Of a DNA stretch of 64,000 bases, positions 9,314-19,097 are shown one piece after another; position 1 is the stretch's first letter, and the number at the start of each line of letters is the position of its first letter. The notes beneath the pieces are model-generated. The model was not told the origin of the DNA and made no database searches. It saw only the letters and a program-made list of their open reading frames with translations. The translations under genes were made by a program, and so were the position numbers. The stretch is from Desulfoluna spongiiphila (GTDB lineage Bacteria; Desulfobacterota; Desulfobacteria; Desulfobacterales; Desulfolunaceae). The stretch lies in the NCBI RefSeq assembly GCF_900101345.1, contig NZ_FMUX01000016.1:1-64000 (forward strand). The letters run 5' to 3'.

Positions 9314-9443
9314 TTGATTTTACTCATTTTTTCGATATGATTCATTAAAGATTAGTTAGCAGTAGCGGGTCAAATAAAAAACCTTAAAAACCACAACACT
9401 CAATTAGCCAAAACACTGCTATTCCGTTTAATAGGACTTCCCA

Positions 9444-10853
9444 TTACCTTTCCTTCAAACTCTCATCCAGCCCCCTTAAAAAGGGAGTCAGAAAAAACTC
9501 AATAACCCGGCGTTTGCCGGTTTTTACTTCGGCCGTGACACTCATGTCTGGAGAAAGGCGCACCGGTCTCCCCTCGACCTGAACATGTTGCTTCTCCATC
9601 GAGACCTTGACTGGAAAGAGGATCCGGCCGTCTTCAAACTCCTCTGCGTCCATGGAGATATGCCTCACGGTGCCTTCGATCATGCCGAATTTGGTGTAAG
9701 GGAAGCTGTCCACTTTGACCTTCACGGCCTGGCCGTTCTTGATGAACCCAATATCCTTGTTTTCCACCATGGCTTCCACTTCGAGGCGCGTATCCTCTGG
9801 CACAATGGTCAAGAGAGGCACAGCGGGTTGCACCACGGCCCCGACGGTATGGACCTGGAGTTGCTGGACGATGCCTGCCACAGGGGCTGTGAGGATAAAA
9901 TTCTTTTCCCGTTCCCGGGCTTTGACAATGGCCGGACGAAGCCTGGCGGCCCGGGCGCGGGCTTCGGTGAGTTCGGTAAGGCGATCGGAGAGAAAGGATT
10001 CACAAAATGAGGTTTTTCGTTTCTCCAGGGCGCTGATTTCAGCCATGCACCGGTTGATGGTGCTCTCTTCAACGGCCAGCTGCTCGCGGGTATTGACCAG
10101 TGTCTCTTTGCTCCGCAGCCACTCCATATGATCGATCAGCCGGGCGTCCTCAAGTTTACGGTTCACCTGCTCCTCTTCCAGATACAGCGGCAGAAGGGTT
10201 GCGAGCTTTTTGACACGGGCGCGGGCTGAGACGGTTTCAGCTTGATAGGTTTTAATCTGCTCTTTGTAGTCGTCCACCTGGGCTGTATACTGTCCCACCT
10301 GGCGATTGCACAGCACCTGGTGCAGACGAATCTCCTCTTCGGGGATCCCGTCTGAAAACGCAACCTGTCTCACGGCCTCCCTTAGGCCGGTGCTGCGGAC
10401 CGGAAGGCCTGACCTCAATGCTTTAAGCACCTCTTCGGCCCGACAGCTGATGAGGAGGTCTTGAAGATATTCCTGGGTTACCTGCTCCAGGTCACTGGTA
10501 CGTTCCGTGGGGTCCAGCCGGATCAGCTCCTGGCCATTTTCCACATATTGCCCCTCTTCCACGAGGATACTTTCCACCTTGGCCATGTCCAGGCTCTCTA
10601 CCTTTTTGATATGTCCCAGGGGAATTAATTTGCCCCGGGCAACGGCTTCGATGTTCATCCTGCCGAAAATGCAGAGAAGCAACACAAGGACAAAAAGCGC
10701 GCACAAGCTCAAGGCCACCGCTCGACCCGCCGGTGAGACCGGGATTTCAACGGCAGCGGGCAGGAACTCCACCTCAAACCCTTCCCGAGGAGTCTGCTCT
10801 TTCTCTTTTTCCAGGCGAACCGCCTCCCTGAAAATACGGATCCAGCTCATCAT
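9444..10853 (-). CDS. Type I secretion membrane-fusion protein (HlyD family)
   Basis: A 469-residue periplasmic adaptor that would link the ABC exporter at 10850-13129 to an outer-membrane TolC channel. It has a cytoplasmic N-terminus, one transmembrane helix near residues 42-64, a long coiled-coil region at about 105-310 and a C-terminal lipoyl/beta-barrel part (TAPVAGIVQQLQVHTVGAVV; PEDTRLEVEAMVENKDIGFI). Its ATG overlaps the ABC gene's stop (ATGA), so the two are translationally coupled. Length is usual for HlyD. No TolC gene and no obvious RTX substrate remain in the window. Confidence 0.9.
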   Translation of the reverse strand: MMSWIRIFREAVRLEKEKEQTPREGFEVEFLPAAVEIPVSPAGRAVALSLCALFVLVLLLCIFGRMNIEAVARGKLIPLGHIKKVESLDMAKVESILVEEGQYVENGQELIRLDPTERTSDLEQVTQEYLQDLLISCRAEEVLKALRSGLPVRSTGLREAVRQVAFSDGIPEEEIRLHQVLCNRQVGQYTAQVDDYKEQIKTYQAETVSARARVKKLATLLPLYLEEEQVNRKLEDARLIDHMEWLRSKETLVNTREQLAVEESTINRCMAEISALEKRKTSFCESFLSDRLTELTEARARAARLRPAIVKAREREKNFILTAPVAGIVQQLQVHTVGAVVQPAVPLLTIVPEDTRLEVEAMVENKDIGFIKNGQAVKVKVDSFPYTKFGMIEGTVRHISMDAEEFEDGRILFPVKVSMEKQHVQVEGRPVRLSPDMSVTAEVKTGKRRVIEFFLTPFLRGLDESLKER

Positions 10854-13129
10854 GCTGCTTTTCCTCCGCTCTCCTGTCGTTTCCAGAGTTCAGAATAGCG
10901 ACCGCCACGGACCAGGAGTTCGCTGTGGGTGCCGGATTCGATGAGCCGTCCATTTTCCATGGTGATAATGCGATCCGCATGCCTTACGGCCGTCAGGCGA
11001 TGAGCAATGATAAGGACGGTGCGTCCCCGTGCGATATGCTTCATGTTGTTCTGGATAATCTCTTCGGACTCGTAATCCAGGGCCGAGGTGGCTTCGTCAA
11101 AAATCAGCAGGCGAGGGTTGGTGGAGAGGGCCCGTGCAATGGCGATGCGCTGCCGCTGTCCTCCGGACAGGCTGGAGCCCCTTTCTTCCACCAAGGTGTC
11201 GTAGCCACAGGGAAGTTCCAGAATAAACTCATGGGCCCCTGCCAGCTGTGCAGCCTGGATCACGCGTTCCATGGGCATGCCGGGATCGGCCAGGGCGATG
11301 TTGTCTCGAATGCTTCGGTTAAACAGGGTGTTCTCCTGGAGAACCACGCCGATTTGCCTGCGAAGCCAGGAGGGATCGAGAAGGGAAATATCCTGGCCAT
11401 CCAGGAGTACCCGCCCGTGCTCCGGCATGTAAAGTCGCTGGACCAGCTTTGTCAGGGTGGACTTGCCTGAACCAGAGCGACCCACAATACCGATGGTCTG
11501 GCCCGGAGTGACTAATAGGGAAAGGTCATCCACAGCCAGTGGGCTCTTCGGGGTGTACCGAAAAGAGACGTTTACAAGATCGATCTTACCGGTGAGGGGC
11601 GGCATGCCCGGGCGATCCAGCTTTACACTGGATTCAGGGGGCGAATTGAGTACATCCCCAAGGCGGTCCAGGGAGATACGAAACTGCTGAAAGTCCTGCC
11701 AGAGTTGAGCGAGGCGAAGAATGGGTTGTGCGACCTGGCCGGAGAGCATGTTGAAGGCGATGAGCCCGCCGATGGTAAGTTCGCCACCGATGACGAGCTT
11801 GGCCCCGGTAAAAAGAAGCAGGGCACCCACCACCTTGCTGATCAACTGAACCGACTGGCTGCCGAAGATACCCAGCACATTCCGGCTCACCGATGCGCCG
11901 ACGTACCCGGCAAGATTGTCTTCCCAGACGTTTCGCATCTGCGGTTCCACGGCCATGGACTTGATGGTCTCCATCCCCACGACCGCTTCGGTGAGAAAGG
12001 ACTGATTCAAGGCGCCGCGCTGAAAGGTCTCTTCGGTGCGGGCCCTCAAGGACGGGGTAATCAAAAGAGAGAGGATGACATAAAAAGGAATGGATCCCAA
12101 AACAATCCAGGTAAGAAGGGGGCTGTAGACAAACATCACGGCGATAAACACAACGCTGAAGATGAGATCCAGCACTACCGTCAAGGCGTTGCCTGTCAAA
12201 AAGGAACGAATGGTCTCCAGCTCCCGAACCCTTGCCACCACCTGACCGGCCTGGCGCGTGCTGAAATAAGCCAGGGGCAGCCGCAACAGGTGATCAAAAA
12301 GCCGGGCCCCGAGTTCCACATCGATTTTGCTGGTGGTGTGGCTGAAAATAAAGGAGCGCAGCCCCCCTAAGATGTACTCAAAAAGGTGGATGATCACTAA
12401 CCCGGCAAGTACCACATGGAGGGTGCTGAACGCCTGATGCACGAGCACCTTGTCCATGACCACCTGGAAGAGTAAAGGCATCACCAGGCCGAAGAGCTGA
12501 AGAAAAAGGGAGGCGATAAGGACTTCACCGAAAATTTTGCGGTACTTTGCAACGGAAGGGATAAACCAGGTGAGATCAAACCGCCTCTCTCCCCCGGCGA
12601 TTCGAGAGCGACTGGTGATAAGGACCGCGGTCCCGTCCCAGATTTGCCAGAGCGCTTCTTCGGAGAGGGTCTCCGGCCGTTGGCCCGGCCTGTGGATCAG
12701 GGCTTCGCCGTCCTTTGCACCCCCGAAAATAAAAAACCGCGACTGCGTGTCGCGGCATATAAACGGGGGATTGAATTTTGAAAGCCTGTCCTGCTTTATC
12801 GTGACAACCTTTGCCTTAAGCTTGAGCCTCTTGGCGGCCCTCACGAGGGTATCGGTACCAAACGAACTCCCGGAAGCCGCAAACTCATGTTTGATCGCTT
12901 CCGGACTCACCGGTTTCTTCATAAATGCAAGCATCATGCAAAAAGCCATGACCGCTTCGTCACTATAAGAAAGCTCCTGCTCTGCACCTGCAGGCGATTT
13001 AAACTCTGTGGGCCCGGGCACCACGCCTGAACCTTTGTTTTTTTCCTTCGCAGCCCCATCATGCTTCGGGCTTACACTGGCAACCTGAACCTTCACATCA
13101 TCCACGACACATGACTCCCGACAATACAT
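10850..13129 (-). CDS. Type I secretion ABC exporter (HlyB-type)
   Basis: A 759-residue inner-membrane exporter. Residues about 55-180 form a C39-like domain without the peptidase Cys-His pair, as in HlyB (the motif is AVMAFCMMLAF, not DCG), so the substrate is probably not cleaved after a GG leader. The transmembrane domain spans about 195-470 (FDLTWFIPSVAKYRKIF; MPLLFQVVMDKVLVH). The ATPase has Walker A GRSGSGKST near 553, signature LSGGQRQ near 654 and Walker B LLIFDEATSALD near 677. It exports an unfolded protein through HlyD and TolC. The substrate gene is not recognised nearby. Confidence 0.92.
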   Translation of the reverse strand: MYCRESCVVDDVKVQVASVSPKHDGAAKEKNKGSGVVPGPTEFKSPAGAEQELSYSDEAVMAFCMMLAFMKKPVSPEAIKHEFAASGSSFGTDTLVRAAKRLKLKAKVVTIKQDRLSKFNPPFICRDTQSRFFIFGGAKDGEALIHRPGQRPETLSEEALWQIWDGTAVLITSRSRIAGGERRFDLTWFIPSVAKYRKIFGEVLIASLFLQLFGLVMPLLFQVVMDKVLVHQAFSTLHVVLAGLVIIHLFEYILGGLRSFIFSHTTSKIDVELGARLFDHLLRLPLAYFSTRQAGQVVARVRELETIRSFLTGNALTVVLDLIFSVVFIAVMFVYSPLLTWIVLGSIPFYVILSLLITPSLRARTEETFQRGALNQSFLTEAVVGMETIKSMAVEPQMRNVWEDNLAGYVGASVSRNVLGIFGSQSVQLISKVVGALLLFTGAKLVIGGELTIGGLIAFNMLSGQVAQPILRLAQLWQDFQQFRISLDRLGDVLNSPPESSVKLDRPGMPPLTGKIDLVNVSFRYTPKSPLAVDDLSLLVTPGQTIGIVGRSGSGKSTLTKLVQRLYMPEHGRVLLDGQDISLLDPSWLRRQIGVVLQENTLFNRSIRDNIALADPGMPMERVIQAAQLAGAHEFILELPCGYDTLVEERGSSLSGGQRQRIAIARALSTNPRLLIFDEATSALDYESEEIIQNNMKHIARGRTVLIIAHRLTAVRHADRIITMENGRLIESGTHSELLVRGGRYSELWKRQESGGKAA

Positions 13130-13136
13130 AACCCTG

Positions 13137-13258
13137 ATATTTCATGAGAAGACAGTCGATATAAAGCTATTAAATGTCATCACAGATAGTTATCGAGTAA
13201 AATTGAGGCATTTCAAAAAATGCAAAATGTAATTGACCGTTTTTTGCTTGATTTTCTC
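13137..13258. repeat. 122-bp intergenic repeat, copy 1
   Basis: Begins ATATTTCATGAGAA and ends GATTTTCTC with exactly the same spacing (113 bases between the two starts) as 59722-59843. The last 45 bases also match well (AATGTAAT, CGGT/CCGT, TTGG/TTG). The middle has diverged. It lies just upstream of the ABC exporter gene. Confidence 0.55.
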
Positions 13259-13332
13259 TCCCTTCAAGGGAACCGAGTGCGCGTTATCAGAGCTTTGAGG
13301 TAAACCACTACATCTGCAGCTCTGAGGCCTTG

Positions 13333-13376
13333 GATTATGGGTGCACTCGGCTCGAAAAATATCCGGGCTAAAACAG
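13333..13376. repeat. 44-bp repeat (ATGGGTGCACTCG...), copy 1
   Basis: Matches 15845-15888: ATGGGTGCACTCG, then CTCG, then AAATATCCGGGCTAAAACA with few differences. Intergenic in both places. Confidence 0.55.
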
Positions 13377-14592
13377 TCACAGCACGATCAACATGCGGCC
13401 TGTACCTGAATACCTGGAAATATCGAATTATCGATTTACATGCAGGCCCTTATCTGGCCTGTCATATGACTGATATCAAAACGAGGGATCTATCGGGCAT
13501 GTCGCTTAAAGGCTGAAAACGCGACACGTATAACGAATTTCATCGCATCGGCAAGGCCAATGAGTCTCCCCGATGGTTAAATGGATGTGTGTAAAGCCAT
13601 GGACTTGCCTTGGCCAATCAACAGACTCGCCACATTAATTCGCAGATTATGATATTTCTGAATTCGTACCGGTATGCAGGGCAAGTCTGAGGCTGCCAAA
13701 AATCGTCACTGGCAGAGCACGGCGAGGCACAACACGATGCGGACACAAAAATAAGGCATTTCATGGTGTCACTCTGGTGATAGAACACGGGAAGATAGAT
13801 ATCATCCGTCCTCCCCGGGGTATGGCAAGAGAAGACCTAAAATTGTCCCCAAACCTTGGCATGGCTAAGGTTATTTTTTCATCGATATAGTCATTGAATT
13901 TGTATTCAAAGGAAGACCCATAACGGCAAGTAAGAATTGCTTTTGTGGTTATGGACCATTATAGACATAATGAATTATCTCATCAGGAACGTAAAAGAAA
14001 ATGTACTTAATACCGATTCCTCTTTGGCAAAATCACAATAAACAGCGTTCAACCACATTGTCAACACTTATCTACATAGAAAACTATTCTACATTCAATA
14101 TTTCACTTACAGGTTCCCCCAAAGCTGTACATTGCGAATCTCGAAATTCCTGAATTCAATCCATAGGAACGCAGCAATAAAATAAATCGTCGTGCTATAC
14201 TCACTCCATCGTCAACACCATCACGGCAATGAAACTTCCTGCAACGGAGGCCATATTGGGACTGGAAAATCGGTGCGCACGGCTCACACTACCGCATCTC
14301 GTTGCCCAGCAGAAAAAACGACAACCATACCGACACAGGGGAGAAGACGATGCCACCGGTTCTTCACCCCACTGCAGGCTTTATAGATGATAGACAAATG
14401 GGGCGATGAGGGTGTTTGCTATGGAGCCCTTTATTGTCGCATTAACTCAACGCCATGCGTTCCGCGTGAATTGTAGGATGGTCAAAGGTAATGCCGTACC
14501 CACCGGGCTCTCGCGCAACCGATTACGCAGGAGCAAAGTATCGAGCACTCGATATACTGCTGTTTTTGTATGCTTTATTCGTGCAACAAACC

Positions 14593-15579
14593 TTACCTTT
14601 TCTGCCCGGCAAACCGATCCAGAAGATTCCGGGCTGCGTGGCCGGGGAAAAGATCCCCTTTTTCGACCCCCGCCACCGTTTCCTCCATAAGGGACGCCAC
14701 CATGGGGGCATGCCTAAACCGATCCATGAGCCCTTCTTCCACCAGTTCCCAGAACCAGGCCACTTGCTGTTTTTTTCTTCGTTCAAAAAGGGTCCCGGAG
14801 GCCCTGTCAGCGTCATACAATTCAAAGAGGCTGCCCAACAGGTACTCCAGCCCTTCTCCGTCAAGGGCGCTGGTGGTGACAACGGGCACATGGCGATCAA
14901 GGCGGAACAGGCCCAAGGCGTTTTCATAGGCTTTGCGGGCCCTTTCCGCGGGCTCCCGATTCTCACCGTCGGCCTTGGTGATGGCCACGACATCGGCCAG
15001 CTCCATGATGCCCCGCTTGATTCCCTGGAGTTCGTCACCGGCCCCTGCCAGCATCAGAAGAAGAAAAAAATCAACCATGCCTTTGACGGCGGTCTCGGAC
15101 TGCCCCACCCCCACCGTCTCCACGAGGATGACGTCAAACCCTGCCGCTTCACAGGCCACCATGGCCTCCCGGGTCCGTGCGGCCACACCGCCCAGGGTTC
15201 CCCCCGAAGGAGAGGGGCGGACAAAGGCCTCCGTCCGTCGTGACAACTCCTCCATACGGGTCTTGTCCCCCATGATGCTCCCCCGGCTCAGACGACTTGA
15301 GGGATCCACGGCCAGCACCGCCACCCGATGCCCCCGCTCAACCAGATGAAGTCCCATTCCTTCGATAAGGGTGGATTTTCCCACACCCGGAACCCCGGTG
15401 ATCCCCAGGCGCAGGGCGTTGCCCCCATGGGGGGCCAGGCCTTGCAAAACCTCGGCGGCCAACCGGAGGTGGTCGGGGTTCCGACTCTCGAACAGGGTGA
15501 TGGTCCGGGCAAGGACACGGCGGTTTCCGGCAAGGACGCCCTGGATGAGATAATCTGGAGGATGAGGGAAACAAGACAT
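14593..15579 (-). CDS. meaB: Methylmalonyl-CoA mutase-associated GTPase MeaB
   Basis: A G3E-family GTPase that loads and protects the B12 cofactor of methylmalonyl-CoA mutase. The P-loop is GVPGVGKST near residue 58; further GTPase motifs are VDPSS, ETVGVGQSE and a TKAD-type base-recognition motif. I choose the internal ATG at 15579 (MSCFPHPPDYLIQG, 328 residues) because the 14 residues upstream are not family-like and derive from spacer. No strong ribosome site is visible at either start. It lies 350 bp after the mutase gene on the same strand, the usual pairing. The intervening spacer contains repeats, so cotranscription is likely but not certain. Confidence 0.92.
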   Translation of the reverse strand: MSCFPHPPDYLIQGVLAGNRRVLARTITLFESRNPDHLRLAAEVLQGLAPHGGNALRLGITGVPGVGKSTLIEGMGLHLVERGHRVAVLAVDPSSRLSRGSIMGDKTRMEELSRRTEAFVRPSPSGGTLGGVAARTREAMVACEAAGFDVILVETVGVGQSETAVKGMVDFFLLLMLAGAGDELQGIKRGIMELADVVAITKADGENREPAERARKAYENALGLFRLDRHVPVVTTSALDGEGLEYLLGSLFELYDADRASGTLFERRKKQQVAWFWELVEEGLMDRFRHAPMVASLMEETVAGVEKGDLFPGHAARNLLDRFAGQKR

Positions 15580-15704
15580 GGGATAGTGAGTAGTAAGGGG
15601 TGAATGGTTAATTGAGGCCAAGGGCTAAGGTAAAAAACGCACGTCTCCGCTTTCGACACGTCGTAGCGTCAAGAAAAAACCAACATCCATGGAAGCACCG
15701 TGAT

Positions 15705-15815
15705 GTGTAGGGTGCATTCCATACACCAAAAAGAAAGCGTTACGCATATCGAATACGGTGGTTTAATTGAGGCGCCACCACCGTTCCAAGATGGTGCTTA
15801 AAATGCACCCTACAA
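15705..15815. repeat. Repeat bounded by inverted TGTAGGGTGCA ends
   Basis: TGTAGGGTGCATT at about 15705 faces AATGCACCCTACA ending at about 15814. The same kind of boundary occurs at 50979-51071, and a single such end lies in the repeats at 33987-34097 and 39048-39158. It lies in the MCM-meaB spacer. Confidence 0.5.
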
Positions 15816-15844
15816 AGGTGTCGTCAGGTTCAGCTGATGCCTTG

Positions 15845-15888
15845 AATATGGGTGCACTCGCCTCGTGAAATATCCGGGCTAAAACACG
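15845..15888. repeat. 44-bp repeat (ATGGGTGCACTCG...), copy 2
   Basis: Second copy of 13333-13376, lying between the mutase stop and meaB. The two copies are in the same orientation and bracket meaB. Confidence 0.55.
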
Positions 15889-15929
15889 CATAAAAAGCAT
15901 ACAGTAGAGTGATAGAATACCCTTTTATC

Positions 15930-18056
15930 TTATCCTTCCATCAACACGTTGAGAATCCGGTTGGCGGATTCGGTGACGCGGGTACCGGGGCCGAAGACGT
16001 CTTTGACGCCCATTTTGGATAAAAGATCGTAATCCGACGGCGGAATGATGCCGCCGACGAAAACGACGATGTCATCGGCATCCTGGTCGGCAAGGTGACG
16101 GATCAATTCCGGAACCAGTATGTTGTGCCCGGCGGCCAGGGAGGAAACACCGATGGCGTGGACGTCGTTTTCCACGGCCATTTTCGCGGCCTCCTCAGGG
16201 GTCTGGAACATGGGGGAAAGATCCACGTCAAACCCGAAGTCAGCGTAAGCGGTGGCGATGATTTTGATGCCGCGGTCGTGGCCGTCCTGGCCCATCTTGG
16301 TGAGGAGGATGCGCGGACGCCGTCCGTTGCGTTCGGCAAAGGCATCGGTGCGATCCCGCAGGGTCGCCATGGTCCCGTTGTCTCCCATCTCGCCGGCGTA
16401 GACCCCGGAGATGCATCGGGTGGTGGCGGTAAATCGGCCGAAGATCTTCTCCATGGCTTCGGAGACCTCCCCCACGGTGGCACGGGCACGCATGGCCGGG
16501 ATCACCGCCTCTAAAAGGTTGCCCTCCCCTTCAGCGCAGCGGGTGATGGCCGCAAGGCATCGGTCCACCTCAGCCGGGTCCCGTTTTTCCCTCAACTCCA
16601 GGAGCCCTCGGACCTGCTCCTCCCGGATGGCGGCGGGCACGTCCAACACCTCCATCTCCTCTTCCTCCTCCACCTGGTATCGGTTGACCCCGACGATGAC
16701 ATCCAGCCCCTGGTCTATGCGCGCCTGACGCCGGGCAGAGGCCTCTTCGATACGCATCTTGGGCATGCCCGATTCAATGGCGCGGGCCATGCCGCCCAGG
16801 GCCTCCACCTCGGCCAGGACCCCGCGCACCTTTTCGACGATCTCCCTGGTCAGGGATTCCACGTAGTACGAGCCTCCCAAAGGATCCACCACACCGCACA
16901 CCCCGCTCTCCTCCTGCACCACGATCTGTGTGTTCCGGGCCACCCGGGCGGAAAGTTCCGTGGGAAGGCCCACGGCTTCGTCGAAAGCGTTGGTGTGAAG
17001 GGACTGGGTACCGCCCAGGACGGCGGACATGCACTCCAGGGTGGTGCGGATGATATTGGTGTAGGGATCCTGCCGCGTGAGGCTCCACCCGGAGGTCTGG
17101 CAGTGGGTGCGCAGCATGGAGGACCGGGGGTCCTTCGGGTTGAACCGGGCCATGATCTCCGCCCAGAGAAACCGGGCCGCCCGGAGCATGGCGATCTCCA
17201 TAAAAAAATTCATGCCGATACCGAAGAAGAACGAAAGACGCGGGGCAAAGGCATCCACATCCAAACCCGCGTCAAGGGCGGCCTTGACGTACTCCAGGCC
17301 GTCGGCAAGGGTAAAGGCGCACTGAAGCACCGAGTCTGCTCCGGCCTCCATCATGTGGTACCCGCTGATGCTCACCGTGTTGTACCGGGGCATCTCTCCG
17401 GAACAGAACCCGATGATATCCGAGACGATGCGCATGGAAGGAGCCGGAGGATAGATGTACGTGTTGCGGGTAAGATACTCTTTTAAGATGTCATTCTGGA
17501 TGGTGCCGGTGAGCTTGTCGTGGGGCACGCCCTGCTCTTCCGCGGCCACGATGTACCCGGCCAGCACGGGCAGCACCGCTCCGTTCATGGTCATGGAGAC
17601 ACTCATGGCGTCCAGGGGGATCCCATCGAAAAGGACCTTCATGTCCTCCACGGAATCCACGGCCACCCCGGCCTTGCCCACGTCGCCGGATACCCTGGGA
17701 TGATCCGAGTCGTAGCCCCGGTGGGTTGCCAGGTCAAAGGCCACGGAGAGGCCCTTCTGCCCCGCCGCCAGGTTGCGACGATAAAAGGCGTTGGACTCCT
17801 TGGCTGTGGAAAAGCCCGCGTACTGGCGAATGGTCCAGGGGCGCCCGGCATACATGGTGGCCTTGGGCCCCCGGACGTAGGGCGGCAACCCCGGCATGGC
17901 GCCGGCCCACTCCAGGCCCTCCAGGTCTTCCTCAGAGTAGAGAGGCTTGATGGATATCCCCTCCGGCGTGGTCCGGGTCAGCTCCTCAAGGGACCTGCCC
18001 CGAAGTTCTTTTTCCGCCAGCTTCCGCCACGCCTCAAGGCGCTTGCCACTGTCCAT
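15930..18056 (-). CDS. scpA: Methylmalonyl-CoA mutase (B12-dependent)
   Basis: A 708-residue single-chain mutase interconverting (R)-methylmalonyl-CoA and succinyl-CoA. The TIM-barrel substrate domain covers about 1-540 (FDLATHRGYDSDHP, TGTIQNDILKEY, RTHCQTSGWSLT, GGTQSLHTNAFDE). The C-terminal cobalamin domain has the DGHDRG motif whose His ligates cobalt, then GVSSLAAGH and VGGIIPPSDY. The start at 18056 (MDSGKRLEAWRK) has AGGAG 8 bases upstream. The longer frame begins inside a REP-like repeat and is rejected. It follows mce and precedes meaB. The symbol scpA is used by analogy; mcmA is also used. Confidence 0.95.
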   Translation of the reverse strand: MDSGKRLEAWRKLAEKELRGRSLEELTRTTPEGISIKPLYSEEDLEGLEWAGAMPGLPPYVRGPKATMYAGRPWTIRQYAGFSTAKESNAFYRRNLAAGQKGLSVAFDLATHRGYDSDHPRVSGDVGKAGVAVDSVEDMKVLFDGIPLDAMSVSMTMNGAVLPVLAGYIVAAEEQGVPHDKLTGTIQNDILKEYLTRNTYIYPPAPSMRIVSDIIGFCSGEMPRYNTVSISGYHMMEAGADSVLQCAFTLADGLEYVKAALDAGLDVDAFAPRLSFFFGIGMNFFMEIAMLRAARFLWAEIMARFNPKDPRSSMLRTHCQTSGWSLTRQDPYTNIIRTTLECMSAVLGGTQSLHTNAFDEAVGLPTELSARVARNTQIVVQEESGVCGVVDPLGGSYYVESLTREIVEKVRGVLAEVEALGGMARAIESGMPKMRIEEASARRQARIDQGLDVIVGVNRYQVEEEEEMEVLDVPAAIREEQVRGLLELREKRDPAEVDRCLAAITRCAEGEGNLLEAVIPAMRARATVGEVSEAMEKIFGRFTATTRCISGVYAGEMGDNGTMATLRDRTDAFAERNGRRPRILLTKMGQDGHDRGIKIIATAYADFGFDVDLSPMFQTPEEAAKMAVENDVHAIGVSSLAAGHNILVPELIRHLADQDADDIVVFVGGIIPPSDYDLLSKMGVKDVFGPGTRVTESANRILNVLMEG

Positions 18057-18090
18057 GCCGAGTCTCCTATGGTCAAAAAGCATGAAAAAA

Positions 18091-18175
18091 GCCTCCGGCG
18101 GCAAGGTGAGCCACCTTGAAAGCAGGCTTCCGCTGGACTTTGCCCCTTGTTCCTCGGGTCAAATCCCAGAGGTAT
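18091..18175. repeat. Composite REP-like repeat, copy 1
   Basis: GCCTCCGGCGGCAAGGTGAG, then CCACCTTGAAAGC form palindrome 1. Palindrome 2 follows: GGACTTTG, the loop CCCCTTGTTCCTCGGGT, then CAAATCC. It lies between mce and the mutase, in the probable leader of the mutase message. Confidence 0.7.
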
Positions 18176-18262
18176 TCTGGTGAGCTATTCCATCATTGCT
18201 TATTTCCACCAACAGAACCTGATCACATTTTCCCTGTGCCCTAGTCTCTATTACCTATTTTC

Positions 18263-18685
18263 CTATGACCTGGTTTCCCTGCCTCCCCTCTCACACAACT
18301 CCACCAGCACCCCTTGCGTCTCTTTCGGATGGATAAAGGCGATCCGAGCGCCCCCGGCGCCCAGACGGGGTGTCTCGTCGATAAGGCGAATGCCTTTGGC
18401 CTTAAGTTCAGACAGGGCCTCGTCGATATCCGCCACCCGAAAGGCGATGTGATGAACCCCTTCGCCTTTTTTCGCAAGGTATCGCCCCACGGGACTGTCG
18501 GGCTCCACCGCCTCCAGAAGCTCCACTTCGCTCTCCCCCACAGGGAAAAAAGCGGTGGTCACCTTCTGTTCGGACACGGTCTCCATCCCGTCAAAGGGTA
18601 ATCCCAGTATCTCTTCCCAGAAACGGCGACCGGCCTCGATACCACTTACCGCCACACCGATATGATCCACGTGAAGCACCTTCAT
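18263..18685 (-). CDS. mce: Methylmalonyl-CoA epimerase
   Basis: A 140-residue glyoxalase/VOC-fold metalloenzyme converting (S)- to (R)-methylmalonyl-CoA. Typical features are HVDHIGVAV at the N-terminus (metal-binding His), GEGVHHIAFRV in the middle and LVELCE near the end (Glu ligand). Length is usual. The ribosome site GGAGGAGATCACC precedes the ATG. It is the first gene of the mce-MCM-meaB run, with a probable TetR operator 160-180 bp upstream. Confidence 0.95.
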   Translation of the reverse strand: MKVLHVDHIGVAVSGIEAGRRFWEEILGLPFDGMETVSEQKVTTAFFPVGESEVELLEAVEPDSPVGRYLAKKGEGVHHIAFRVADIDEALSELKAKGIRLIDETPRLGAGGARIAFIHPKETQGVLVELCERGGRETRS

Positions 18686-18847
18686 GGTGATCTCCTCCCA
18701 TGGTGAGAACTATAAAACACCGCCAAGATCGGCACACAGTTTGTCATTGATGGACCGCGCTCGCGGGTAAAGGAATAGAAAAGAAGATCACCAAAAGAGA
18801 AATAAGAAAAACTCCGGCGCAGAGGAAGAAGAAACGAAGTTCAAGGG

Positions 18848-18867
18848 CCTGAACGAGCGCTCAGTCA
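18848..18867. promoter_or_regulatory. Palindromic operator, probable TetR-family site
   Basis: TGAACGAGCGCTCAGTCA is a palindrome of the form TGA-NN-GAGCGCTC-NN-TCA. A 20-base sequence including it is identical at 42814-42833, upstream of the tetR gene. It lies 163 bases before mce, so it could control mce-MCM-meaB. The regulator is inferred. Confidence 0.65.
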
Positions 18868-19097
18868 GGTAAGAAATACCACGCCGCTTTTTTGGTTGTC
18901 AAGGGGATTCAAGGAAGAACACCGAACAATGGTGAGGAAAGGATACGACCATAAAAAAAGACACAACAAGCCATGTTGTTTAACGATCCATGCCACTTTT
19001 CATCGCTGGTCACAGAAGAAAAAGCTGCACAGGGGTGCGGCGCTCCGGGCAGACGACGCCCTTATATGCCACAAAAAGACTTCGATTCGGCTGCCCC

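Larger units (their letters stand above)
13130..14592. other. 1.46-kb intergenic region with repeats
   Basis: No credible gene. It holds the 122-bp repeat at 13137-13258, an inverted CCGAGTGC/GCACTCGG pair (near 13272 and 13343), a 44-bp repeat at 13333-13376 and a perfect TATCGAG/CTCGATA palindrome near 14539-14554. Composition varies along it, suggesting decayed sequence. Confidence 0.5.

Noticed and set aside
14536..14556. Perfect TATCGAG/CTCGATA palindrome near the meaB stop as an operator or terminator
   Set aside because: Short, no clear T-run on the minus strand, and no second copy to support a protein-binding site.
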